Below, piece after piece: positions 53,749 to 64,000 of a stretch of DNA of 64,000 nucleotides. Below the pieces are notes generated by a model. It made no database searches, was not told the origin of the DNA, and saw nothing but the letters and a program-made list of their open reading frames with translations. Both the position numbers and the translations under genes were made by a program. The stretch lies in the NCBI GenBank assembly GCA_034620365.1, contig JAQGEQ010000363.1, positions 1,984,001 to 2,048,000 on the forward strand, read 5' to 3'. Every line of letters starts with the position of its first letter. Position 1 is the first letter of the stretch. This DNA comes from Pegea sp. RAD2-039. Its lineage: Eukaryota; Chordata; Thaliacea; Salpida; Salpidae.

Positions 53749-55624
53749 AAGATACGGTATAAAACACTTCCTATTTAACACGGAAATCATTCTCTCTACT
53801 TGTAGGTGAACAGTGTCACTACCTTGTAGCTTGTTCGAGCGAAGTGAACACGAATAACTGGCCTACAGAGTAGGTGTACTTCATCGTAGGCTAATATACA
53901 CTAAAAAATTCTATAAAATTCTTTAGTATAGTTTTATTTTATAATAAAAATGCATAATTTTCAACAGCAACCAAAAATTAGGGATAGACTAAGCAAGAGT
54001 AAGTAAGTGTAGCCAAAGCCAATAATTTGTCTTACTGCGCATGCGCATTGTCTAAAAAATTTTCTATATGGAAATGGTAACGTTCCATTTAAATCTATTA
54101 CAAATTAACTTTCTTCCAAACATCAACTGGATCTCTTTTACAATCATTTGAGAGTTTGTTGCAGAAAAGCTACCTAAGAAATTTAAAGAAGACAATCACT
54201 CGGTGACTAAAAAGACTTTTTCTTATTTTCTAACAAAAAGAACTTCAGCTTTGTTTGGTTTAGTAGTTTACTTCAAAGTAAATGCAATATTTTTAGGCAC
54301 TGTTATTTTCGCATCAAATGAAATAAATCTTTCTACCAGTTTTCAATATTTTACTTTATATGAGATGGTATAGTTTCCTTGAAATATTTTATTTATTTTT
54401 CAAGCTATTAAAACTTCTGTTACTAAGATTTGATGATTAGGATCAAAATATAGATTCAACGAATCTTGCAGCTTTTTAAAAACTCTCTACAAGTAATATC
54501 AATTGGTGTTTTGTAAAAGCTCATGGCATAAAACAATATTTGCAGATAACTTCAAATAGAAGAAAAATATATTTTATTTTTTAATTTAATTTTGATTGCC
54601 CCCATAATAACTGAAATGTCAAAACTTCGTTACAGTCCTTTATTTTATGTGGCCAAAATGTATCTACATTATTTACCTACCTTTTATTTCAACACTCATA
54701 ACATTAAAAGAAGAGAGAGACTTCAGCTTTTCCTGTTTCTAGTAGATTATAAGTCTATAGATAAATTAAAACTTAAATATCTTTAAATCTGAAAAAAAAA
54801 ACATTTGGTAATATTCTCGAATTTATATATTCCAGCTTTATTTCATTTACCTCTGCAGTTATATCGTGAGAAATACTAAAATTTCTGCTACAAAAGCAGA
54901 TAGGTTTAAATGAAATATATCTTGTCAATATTAATCAGAGGTTTTAATACAACATTTAAAGAACATATTTGAAGAAACCAAAGAAATAATCTTGATTCCA
55001 GCTTATCCGAGTGTTTATTCTTCTTCAGATATTTAAACTGCAGCAACTTTTATCTTTTGGATGACTTGAAAATGAAGAAAAAGGTTTTCTATTTACATTA
55101 AACAATAATATTTCAAAAAAAATTTTTTGATGAATGAATCATTGCTAAAAAGTTTTCAAAAAAATCAAATTATATTGATTTGATTTCAAATATTCCTGAC
55201 TAAAAAGAAAGAAAGTTGATTAACTATTTAATGAAATACTTAAAATAGTTTCAAACCTAATACATGTTTAAAAAATAAAACTATAAATTAATTTTACAAA
55301 ATTAAAAGTCAACTTTGTTTCTAATCATAAAACTATACAAAGAAAACAAACAAATTATTTGAAAGTGTAAACATCAACTTTTTAGTCTCACTAAAAAGTA
55401 AACTTGTATAAATAAAAAACCCTGGATTATTGAAAGTTCTGTTTTTGTAAAAGCGTTTACATACTGAACTTTGACTTCAACATTGAGTGTAAGTCCATGT
55501 TTGTTCTATCAGTAGCAAGTTAATCTGCTGCAAACTGTGTTTTAGAAAGTGAAAGTCAAGTTTGAATTAAGCATGTTTTAATATCTTTGTAAAACCAACT
55601 GTTTAAAGTCAATCATGAGAAAAG
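53749..55624. other. Intergenic stretch with an NRF1-like site
   Basis: Holds the possible SINE body to ~53900 and TGCGCATGCGCA at 54034-54045. Otherwise AT-rich with nothing recognised. Confidence 0.5.
54034..54045. promoter_or_regulatory. NRF1 consensus palindrome
   Basis: TGCGCATGCGCA is a perfect match to the NRF1 dimer site, which is rare by chance in DNA this AT-rich. No coding exon follows closely, so the target is unknown. Confidence 0.35.
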
Positions 55625-56012
55625 ATAATTCAGTAATTTAGAACATAAACTAACTTTAAACTTGAAAAATAATAAGAAAATGTGTTTTTCTTATTAAATG
55701 ATCACCAGAAACTGTTTGGAAAGCTGAGTGCAAGTTATTAGATGATGTCTTAGTAAAATGAGGTGGCCATTAAATTCTCCTAAAATAAACTTTTACTGCC
55801 AACTTTAGAGAGCAGCATTAATTCATTGATGTCAAGCTTTCTGAAGATCATAGAGAGACTATGCTACCAGGAGATGAAATTATGAAGCAAAACTAACTGC
55901 TATTGATAAGATTATTACCATATAAAAAACTTATAGAAAATTGTTTGTTCAAAACCAATTTTTCTAATTTGTTACAATTGGTTGAAATTTCAAGAAGAAC
56001 CACATCAAAAAA
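55625..56012 (+). pseudogene. Decayed KH-domain gene, upstream neighbour of the intact copy
   Basis: Nucleotide-level relic of the gene at 57329-57889, in the same order and orientation. Shared words include ATTCAGT-A-TTAGAA, ACCAGAAA-TGTTTGGAA-GCT-AGTGCAAG, AAGCTTTCTGA, AGATGAA, ATTACCATAT and AAGAAGAAC. No frame stays open across it, and stop codons and length changes are frequent, so it is a dead tandem copy about 1.3 kb from the living gene. Confidence 0.7.
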
Positions 56013-57328
56013 TTAAAGTAAAGCAAAAAGTGACCACAAGTTTAAAGCCAATGGGAAGGACTTAACTTTAAAGTCAACTTATCTATTTACTTTTAGGGAA
56101 ATGATTTAAGTTTCTTTTGTGAACAACTTAAAGTTTTAAACTACCCCTGAAGTTGCTTTATATATAAACTACTATAAGTGATTAGTTTCTGTTCTGCTTA
56201 GCTGTTTACCATATAGCTCAATAATGTCTTTGTAGATTCAGGCAGTTTGTTCAAATCTTTTCTCTTGCAGCTAATGAATATAAAAGCAATCTACTCAGGT
56301 ACTCCGATTTTCAAAAAAGAAGCATACAATTTTTGAGCTTAAAAAGAATGATGTTTTCTGTATCTCAATGCAAGTTGCTTTTATTCAAAAATCTTTAAGG
56401 ATATTTATTACAGCTATTCATCTCTAACAAGGTAAGTGCAATTTTTAGATATTTATATTATTTGTGAAACTAGTTTCTTTTAGTCATTTTAAATAAGTAT
56501 TTTAATCAGTATCTGAAAAAAAGATTTTCATGATTAAGTAGTCAATCTTAACAAGCTTTTATTATTAAAATTTATTTTGTTGAAACCCTAATATAAACCT
56601 AAGCGGGCAAATACCTCAGTTGCAGTTGTCATCTCTGTGCCATCACGAAAAATAATCATACAGAGAAACTTAAACCACCAAAAAGCAGATTTGTGAATGT
56701 GGCTTCTAGGTGTAATTTTTCATTACCATTGGTACACGACCCGTAGAGGTTAATGTTGGTTAGTAACTGCACTTAAACAATTCGTGATTTATTGACTTTG
56801 ATTATAACTTTCGATTATCCTCACTTGTGCAATCCTCTGCTTGTTAGTACGGAACCTCTAGTTAAAGGAGTAAACTCTTCCTTTTATTTGTTTCATGAAA
56901 AATTCTGGTTATGAAAGTAAGCCCAAGCATGAATATACATATGAACAAGATTTTCTACCAGAAAACACACTTTAAGCAATACATATGAGCTAATGAATAA
57001 GTTACAAAATGTGGATATTTCTTGTTTTACTCATATTATAATACAGCTGAGCACAGGCAATCTACAGGTTTTTGCAAGCCCAAGTAATCTAAAGCTGAAA
57101 TCTAAATGCTCAACCTCCTTAATTTTTAATATTTAAATGTTTTACCATAAAACTTAAAATATGTTTATTAAAATATGTCAAAAAAGGAAATAATGATTAT
57201 AAGTTATACGGAAAAATATTATGTATTAACTAATAACATATTTCACAATAAATATAAGTACAGAGAATAAAAACACATTTACCCGCTTAGACTTATGTAG
57301 ACAGACAACTTGTCACAGTCGTGTTAAA
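56013..57328. other. Upstream region of the intact KH gene
   Basis: 56.6-56.9 kb is somewhat GC-richer with no recognised feature. The promoter of the KH gene should lie here. TTGTCACAG ends at 57318, 10 nt before the ATG, but lacks a strong pyrimidine tract. Confidence 0.45.
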
Positions 57329-57889
57329 ATGTCTGAGCGATGGGTCACCGATACTATTGCTATAAATAGAGAATGTATAAGATTCGTTATCGGGAAGGAA
57401 GGTAATACAATTCAGTCAATTAGAAATCATACAAGGTGTAAGATTTTTAACCAAGATGGTAAACCTATTTTTACTATAAGAGGTTTACCAGAAAATGTTT
57501 GGAAGGCTAAGTGCAAGATAGTGGATGTTGCTTTATCAGGAAAGAAAAATGATCAAAATAGGCAAGAAAAAAATGTTCGATTACCACGCCCTAGTCATCA
57601 GCCAGCAGATCATATTGGTGCTAAGCTTTCTGAGAATATTCTATCGTGGGTGGTAGAATGTTCTGAGCTAACTAGAGCTATGAAACCCGCAGATGAAGGT
57701 TTTAAACAGAGACAACTGCAGTATGTTTGCTCATTACCATATGGGACAGTTAGAGAAGACCATTGGTTCAATAATGATCGTCATAAACTGTTGCAAATGA
57801 TTGAAAATGTAAGAAGAACTACTGAAGAAAACAAAATTGTTCTCTGGCAAGAAGTAGGTAAATGTCTTAAATCAATAGAGATGAGTTAA
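57329..57889 (+). CDS. Small single-KH-domain RNA-binding protein, long copy
   Basis: Intronless, 186 aa, ATG in good context (AAAATGTC). Residues ~7-70 are a type I KH domain: TIAINRECIRFVIGKEGNT with the GKEG loop, then IQSIRNHTRCKIF, FTIRGLPENVWKAKCKIVD. A polar linker (~72-95) follows, then a conserved C-terminal block shared with the 15.57-kb copy (ILSW, RQLQYVCSLPYGTVRED) and a basic helical tail (HKLLQMIENVRR). The KH core recalls vigilin-type repeats, but a lone KH with this tail matches no family I can name. AATAAA follows 25 nt after the stop. Frame integrity beside a dead sister copy suggests selection. Probable role: binding of single-stranded RNA; target unknown. Confidence 0.8.
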   Translation: MSERWVTDTIAINRECIRFVIGKEGNTIQSIRNHTRCKIFNQDGKPIFTIRGLPENVWKAKCKIVDVALSGKKNDQNRQEKNVRLPRPSHQPADHIGAKLSENILSWVVECSELTRAMKPADEGFKQRQLQYVCSLPYGTVREDHWFNNDRHKLLQMIENVRRTTEENKIVLWQEVGKCLKSIEMS

Positions 57890-60014
57890 ATTTGAAGATA
57901 GCTTATTTCTTTTAATAAAAGTAGTCTTAGTTTAATTAACTTTTTTATAACCAACAATTATATTAACTTTCTTTGAACAGTATTAAAGTACAATTTTATA
58001 TAAATAACTTTTATATATTAAAGCTCCAGCTTTTTTATACAAATTATATATATCATTATATATATTATATAGTATTTATATGAATATTTCTTTAGTGTAT
58101 TTTTATAATGTTGGAAAAATCTTTTTGCATAATATACAACTTGTTATAATAATTATTAATATGTATAAAAGTAAATATGGTTCTTAAAGAAATGTTGAAT
58201 TTTCAGGGGAAAATTACTTTCGTGTTTTAACCCTTGTAATCAATTTAATATGCTTTTATTAATGTAATTTGGAATCGACAAAGCTTATTTTAGATAATAT
58301 TAAAAAAAAAGATTATCTTTAAAACTTGTAAGCCATGGTTATAAAATTTATAGTTAGATAAATCTTTATATTTACTTTGATTTTTTTCAAATGTTGATAC
58401 AAATGCCATATAAAAGAATTTATAAATTCTTATATATATTTACCCAAGCAGAATTGTTAATAGTGGTAAACTTTTGTTTAAGATGTAATAGCATAAGATT
58501 AAGTTATATAGATAACTGTAACTGGATATATGATATTTTATTAATCATTTAATAATCCAGGCAATATATTTGATATTATCATAATTGTTAAATAAGAACT
58601 TTCATGGTATGTCTTTCTTTTTGGTTTTATTCTTTTATTTAAAAAAAAATTAAATCTTTACAACTTGAACCATTCCTAAAAAGAATTATGTTATTGCCAT
58701 GCGAAATTTTATCGGAATATCAAAGGTTTTATTTTTATTTTAATACATGTAATTTGTTTAATACATGTAATGTTGCATGAATAACAGTTTAAATGATGCT
58801 TATAATGCTTGCTGACAAAAATTAACAATAAAATTTGGCAAAGTTAAATTGTGATGTTTAACCTTAACTATTTTTGGATAAATTATATTTATACATCAAT
58901 AGAATCCAAAGGTTTATGTGTGCAAGATAAATTAAAGTATACTGAAATATTGAGCTAAATAAGAACTAGTCAGGGTTGTTTGTACTTGCTTATATACTTT
59001 TATATATATTAAATATATCATATATAATTGTTAAAGCAGCTAAGAACTCAGAGTTCATTAATTTACAAAATTGAGTATCTATTCAAAATTGAACTTTTTA
59101 CTTATCTTTCAAAATTAAAACATGTATTGCATAAAAGACTATGTTGTAAAACGTTATACACTAGTGAATGATCTATAGCTGCTAGTGTAAAGAAAGTGAG
59201 ATCTTTTTAAAGGATAAATATCAGCTTGAAGTTTCTTTCATCTGCGTTTCTTTTCCAAATCGATATGAACCTTATATTAATATGCTTGATTTTACAAACT
59301 TATTGGCTTGGAAAGGCTCATTGTTCTTAATAATTTCTGTTTTTTAACATTTGTTTACTGTTTTGTTTTAACCTTCGGTATTTGCTTATAATCACAACAT
59401 CTACTTTTTCTTAAACTAAAAACGATTTAATTCTTAATGGAAAATTGGATAATATAGTTATATTCTAATTAAATTAAAACTATATCTTAGGCAAAATGGA
59501 TACAGTTTGATAAGCTAGTAATAATTTGGAAAATACAATTGATAGTAAAAAAGAACTAAATATAGTGTTTTGGATATAAACACTTCAATTTTCCTTATCA
59601 AACTTGTTTCTACATTTTCAGACTTTGAACAGCTTCATTTATGCAATTTCATTTTACATATTAAAGCTTGCAATGTTCTCAATTTCTTATTTTTAGGCTC
59701 TTTAAAGACTTTAAAACTAAATCTAAGCAATTTAGATTATAAGAATAGTGTGAAAGATTAAAATATGAGATTTATTCCATACCAACAATTAAGAAAGCTA
59801 AGATAAGATAAGATTCAAAGAGAAAAGCATATTTTATATTTTTGCTCTGTACTTTATCTACTTGTGTAATTGTTAAGCTTTTGTCTTGAGTTTCCACCTT
59901 TCTTTCTTGTTGTGATTTTCAAATTTAATGTCTTTCTGCAATCAGTTACTTACAACTGATTTGAAGCAAGCAGTTGAACGATAATCTTACAAAATAGTTT
60001 TTAATCCTTTGTAG
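57890..60014. other. AT-rich intergenic stretch
   Basis: KH gene poly(A) signal near 57914, AT microsatellites (for example 58042-58070 and ~58995-59030), and a 63-codon frame at 59570-59761 starting without ATG that resembles nothing certain. Confidence 0.5.
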
Positions 60015-61367
60015 TTCAACTAGAAGTGGATCAGATAGAATCAACATTTCAGGTAAGTTTATTACCAATAAGTTAATAGTTTGAAATCTTCTAATCTTGT
60101 CACAAAACTCATGTTATAAAGCTAAATTTATATTGTAAGTAAAATAAACGAATCAATAATGCTACTTCAAAATGATTTCTAACTAACCACCCCATACCCA
60201 TAAATATAAACTAAATTTTTATATATCTTTATATAAATTGAAATGTTAAAGATGAAATTGAAGATGAAGTATAAAATATTTATTGAAATTAGAATACTTC
60301 ATCATGATTTTACTGTTTATCAATTTATTTTAGGAATAAATTTGGTGGCAAGTGAACTTTGGCTTCCAATAGCTACTTGAGAGAAGCAACCAATCACAAC
60401 AAATGGTCAACGGCATCCACATGCCTTTACGCGTCATTGAACATTCTGCCAACTAATGGCATCACTCTTGCAAAAATACAGAGAGGAGAAAAGGAAGGTA
60501 TGTTTAGATAAAAAGAGAACGTTTTAGTTCAACAAACAACATTTTTATATAGATATAATTGTCTGTAGTGAGATTCTGAATAACTAAGATAATAAGCAAA
60601 AAAGTTATCTTAATTACTAATGTAATTTTAGTGAAAATCAAAAAATTTCTTTTTTTTATGATTAAAGTAAGGTACTTCAAATAATACGTAAATTGAAACT
60701 ACAGCAAATGCAATGTCAGCCATTTTGCTAATTAGGAAACAGCCTGTGACACTGCGAAAAGAGAAAAGGTATTTCAAGAAAAAATAATAAAGTCCGCTGA
60801 CGATTGGCTTTCAGTTACCTTTCTTGTTTCACTTACCTGTAAACAAAATGGCTGCACAAAATAATAACCAAAAAATCTTAACTAAAATTTGTATTTTTCT
60901 TCCTAAGGTTGTAAAAATTAATTACAAGATAATGAAACTGGTACAGAGTCTTTGATTAGAATCATATTTTTACTTCTACTGATTAACTTGTAATTTATTA
61001 ACTGTTAATTATTTAAGTTATCAGAAAGTCTCTTGGAAGATTAGAAGTGATCTTGAAATATGAAATCATCCTCTGTTGAAGTTGCAGACTGCTCGTATTG
61101 ACTGATGGTTGCCAAATAGACAGTTTCAAGAAGTAAAAGAAATAAATTAATTCGATTAAGATTAAATTTAAACGAGTAATTTCACCAAAATACAAAAAAA
61201 TAAGACTTTGGCATCTTCTATTTGTCAATTGTAAAACTGTTTTTTAAACTGATTCCAAAAATTTTTAGTTTTATGACAAGTATTTTCAATCTTTATCTTA
61301 GGTTACAGATGACTGAAGAAAGAAAATTAGACTTTTCACACTGATTATAAGGATGAAGTCTGTAAAG
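60015..61367 (+). ncRNA. Exon-like chain without coding capacity (lncRNA candidate)
   Basis: Three segments have good splice borders on plus: 60015-60052 (CTTTGTAG ... CAG|GTAAGT), 60334-60497 (TTATTTTAG ... AAG|GTATGT), 61302-61367 (TATCTTAG ... AAG|GTTGGT). The middle segment is GC-richer than its flanks and has stops in all frames. It could be a spliced noncoding RNA, a long 5' UTR or remains of a gene. Splice sites are by eye only. Confidence 0.25.
60717..60854. promoter_or_regulatory. 11-bp inverted repeat with YY1-like motifs
   Basis: CAGCCATTTTG (60717-60727) and its exact complement CAAAATGGCTG (60844-60854) face each other 116 bp apart. Each contains the YY1-type core AAAATGGC. An inverted CCAAT box (ATTGG, ~60803) lies between. 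Reads like a small bidirectional promoter or a short inverted-repeat element. Confidence 0.3.
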
Positions 61368-61800
61368 GTTGGTTTTTAAATAATTTTTAAAAGTATTTAG
61401 AAAAATAAATGAAATTTTGATTTTGTATTTATCGATACAGGGGTGGGTGGTTTTGATTAGAAATTAAAGTCTACATCAGACCAATCAGCTATAAATGATA
61501 CTACTCTTTTTAAACATAATCCTTACAAGGAAGAAGGATATAATCTAAACTTTGCAAAACTTTATTTGTACCACAAACTTATTCATCAGACACTTTGAAA
61601 ATAAATCTTTTAGTCATAAGTGAAAAGATACAACTGTTTTTGATTTTCTAGTTATTTCGGAAGAGATGTTGCTGACTTCAACCCTAAAAAGATCATCCCA
61701 TAAGTAAAAGAAACTTGAGATTGTTGAACATTTTCAATTATACAAAAGTATCAAGTAAGTCATATACTAAAAGTTGATGATTATTTTTAGACTTAGTTAA

Positions 61801-61882
61801 TAATTATACTAATAATATAACATATATTAGTTAAAATTGATATATAGTATTATATTATAATATATAATATAAATAATATAAA
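61801..61882. repeat. AT-only low-complexity tract
   Basis: Runs of ATA/TAT and AATATAA with hardly any G or C. Confidence 0.7.
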
Positions 61883-62084
61883 CAATTAGTCTCAAACTGA
61901 TCCACTACAGAAAGAAAGTTTTGTTAAATCTGATCTTACACTACCTAACCACATAAGAACTGCCATGAAATACTTCATCAAAGTTATAAAAGTCTTTTAG
62001 AGATATTAAACAAGTAAGTAACAAGACAAAGTTATTTTGTAAATATTTCTATCGAGCCTTTTTATCAAATGAAAAATGTGTAAA

Positions 62085-62560
62085 ACTGAAGCAGAAATCA
62101 TTGAGGATATGATATCAAGATGTTCGATAATAGATGGAAGAAAATACCTTCAACCCCATACAAAAGAAGTCACATACCGTCAGTGGCATGTTTGCACAGC
62201 AACAAATATTCCTGCAGATGAAAAATAGTAAAGTCACGTTTCTGAGTTAGTTATTGAAAATAATAATTACTTAATACTCTGGGATTTTGGCATCAAAACA
62301 GACCGTGTAGCTAAAGCCAAGAGACCAGATATTGTTATAAAAGATAAAAGTAATAAAATGTGTTTACAGTATGAAGCGAGGCAATTGTAAATATAAAGGA
62401 ATTCGAAAAGAACTCCAAGTACAAGGATGAAAAAAAATAAGTCCGAGGAATATGGAAAGTAAATACTCGCATTTAAGGTATTGAGTTGGAAGGATTAAAA
62501 GATTTGAACAAAAATATTCACCAATATTTTATATGTGTGTCAGAGGTATGATTTTCACTC
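62085..62560 (+). mobile_element. Degraded LINE polymerase C-terminus (second family)
   Basis: Remnant of a different non-LTR element on plus. Recognisable pieces in order: ISRCSIIDGRKYLQPHTKEV (after the RT domain), WHVCTATNIPADEK, VIENNNYLILWDFGIKTD, RVAKAKRPDIVIKDKSNKMC, KEFEKNSKYKD, RGIWKVNTRI and GLKDLNKNIHQY. The RPD...K spacing resembles the restriction-like endonuclease end of R2-type LINEs and the common WDF-I-TD family of animal LINEs. Several stops and shifts interrupt it. The upstream RT domain was not seen, so the 5' part is missing or unrecognisable. Confidence 0.72.
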
Positions 62561-64000
62561 AACCATGAAATGACTTCTTAAAAGCGCGAAATACCAAAAT
62601 GCTAGCAGTAAAATATACCAATTTGTACTCAGAACGACTCCACAAACTTCTCTAATTGAAACCTGTTTGAATATTGAAATTAATTTCAAATGACAAAAAG
62701 ATTACAGATGCTAAAATAACAAATCCTAAACACTTTTATATATTTGCTTCAACTTTTATACTATTTGATTGTCAGTTAAACACTTATACCATCTCATTTT
62801 TGATTCAACAACAGTTTTCGAACAACGATAATATTGTTGAAGACATCTTGTTCAGCAACTCCTCAATTTAAATCTGTTTTGTAAAAGTATCACTTACAGA
62901 CTCTTTTTTAAGTCATCACAACAGAAACCGAATCATGTGTTGTTGCATCACGCCCTAACTCTTTACTTTCAACTATCAGTAAGATCTTGTTGGTTGACTC
63001 TGACTTTATGTCTAGAGACCAAAGTTAATCTAATTATCTACATCATTGATACCAACATCTCTAATAGCTTCTTTAGTTCTTCATATTTATACTACATGGT
63101 CATAGTTGAATGAAATATTTTCTTTTAACTTTTGTTACAAATTGTTGAAAAGATTCACTACTATTCTAACTACAACCTCAGTAGCTGAGCTCTTGAGAAA
63201 TCTAGTGATACTTTAGACACTTGGGACTGTATCTTCTATTTATACCATCAACTTGTAGTCCATCTTTGGCAGCAAACTCTACAATGCTGAAATAACTAAA
63301 CAGCTGCCATCTGACACTCAACACCTATTTTTTCATCTTATTTTGAATTCCAACCAAGCCTGATAATCACCACTGCCGTTGAACGGCTTAAAGTGAGAAA
63401 ATAAGTGAAATTTCAATAAAACTTTAGGGCATGTGATAGTTCATACATTGAAAATTATTATCTAAAGTTAAACGCTGGTTTAAATCCAATATTTCGTACT
63501 AACATTCAACTTATTTAGCTTGGTACTGTTGCTGTTGGATACCAATAGACTTTGACCAATTCGACTGGAAGGAATTCGTATTTAACATCGACCAGTCGCT
63601 CAAAATAAAGGAACTTCGACTTTCAATTCGAAACGAAATCTTTCTTGAAGGTTTTTTATTTCAATCAATTTTGTAAATAATGTTTTGAAAATTTTAGTCA
63701 TTTGCTAGAATATTACTAAAACTCGAAATATCAATCAGATTATGTATGAATTTAATATTATTTATTTAGATCAATTTTTATACAAGTCAAATAAACTCTT
63801 ACATATTTAAACTAGAAGACTTGGTGTTAAAAGATCAACTTTTAATTTCACAAGTATTACTTCTAACTCTTCACTTTAAGTTTTATTCTGAGATGATTTC
63901 TTTTCACTTTTAGAATTGTTTTAATTTTGACTCTAATATGATTCTACTATTCCTCGTTGTAATCGGTTTTATGTTTAATTGCTGATTATGAAAAAATGTC
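62561..64000. other. Right-end stretch without recognised gene
   Basis: Some GC-richer text at 63.2-63.65 kb, perhaps further old repeat, with no identifiable protein. A 65-codon frame at 62674-62871 is probably chance. Confidence 0.45.

Overview
The window is nuclear DNA of an animal. It is strongly AT-rich (about 70% A+T by eye), with spliceosomal introns, AATAAA poly(A) signals and animal gene families (Kv-channel beta subunit, RBM39, PLK4, RCHY1/Pirh2, myotubularin, SQOR, a CYP4-type P450). Intron positions and protein lengths are conservative. LINE fragments are present, and no LTR element, provirus or prokaryote-like operon was seen. I cannot name the species. An AT-rich invertebrate that may use spliced-leader trans-splicing (tunicates, flatworms, rotifers and cnidarians are examples) would fit.

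Layout. 0-5.3 kb holds three almost intronless genes: a Kv-beta subunit and mitochondrial ribosomal protein uS11m (MRPS11) on +, about 0.4 kb apart, and convergent to them RBM39 on -. 5.3-11.6 kb is a gene desert. 11.6-14.9 kb is an 11-exon CYP4-like P450. 15.2-17.1 kb holds two LINE 3' tails around a small KH-domain gene. 18.75-23.0 kb (-) is a 12-exon PLK4. 26.0-27.1 kb (+) is a 5-exon RCHY1-like CHY/RING ligase, convergent with a 12-exon MTMR2-like myotubularin at 27.5-31.4 kb (-). 32.6-33.3 kb is the 3' part of a LINE on -. 36.7-38.9 kb encodes an unrecognised secreted Leu/Gly-rich repeat protein. 41.1-44.4 kb is a 10-exon SQOR. 44.4-57.3 kb has no recognised protein gene, but contains a hairpin-rich island (50.3-51.25 kb), a decayed tRNA-Ser-like sequence and a decayed KH gene. 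An intact KH gene lies at 57.3-57.9 kb. The last 6 kb has exon-like segments without coding capacity and a degraded LINE polymerase end.

Most genes are unrelated housekeeping genes and do not form a pathway. The most unusual items are: (1) a lineage-specific family of small intronless KH proteins with its own C-terminal block, present as two intact copies and one fossil; (2) the Leu/Gly repeat secreted protein; (3) a 3' splice acceptor 7-26 nt before the start codon of seven genes, and a Kv-beta/MRPS11 spacing that looks like a trans-spliced operon; (4) a hairpin-rich, promoter-like, polyadenylation-signal-ended island at 50.3-51.25 kb; (5) excess of the palindromic octamers TGACGTCA and TCACGTGA. 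Splice coordinates were read by eye from phase and consensus and may be off by a base or two.
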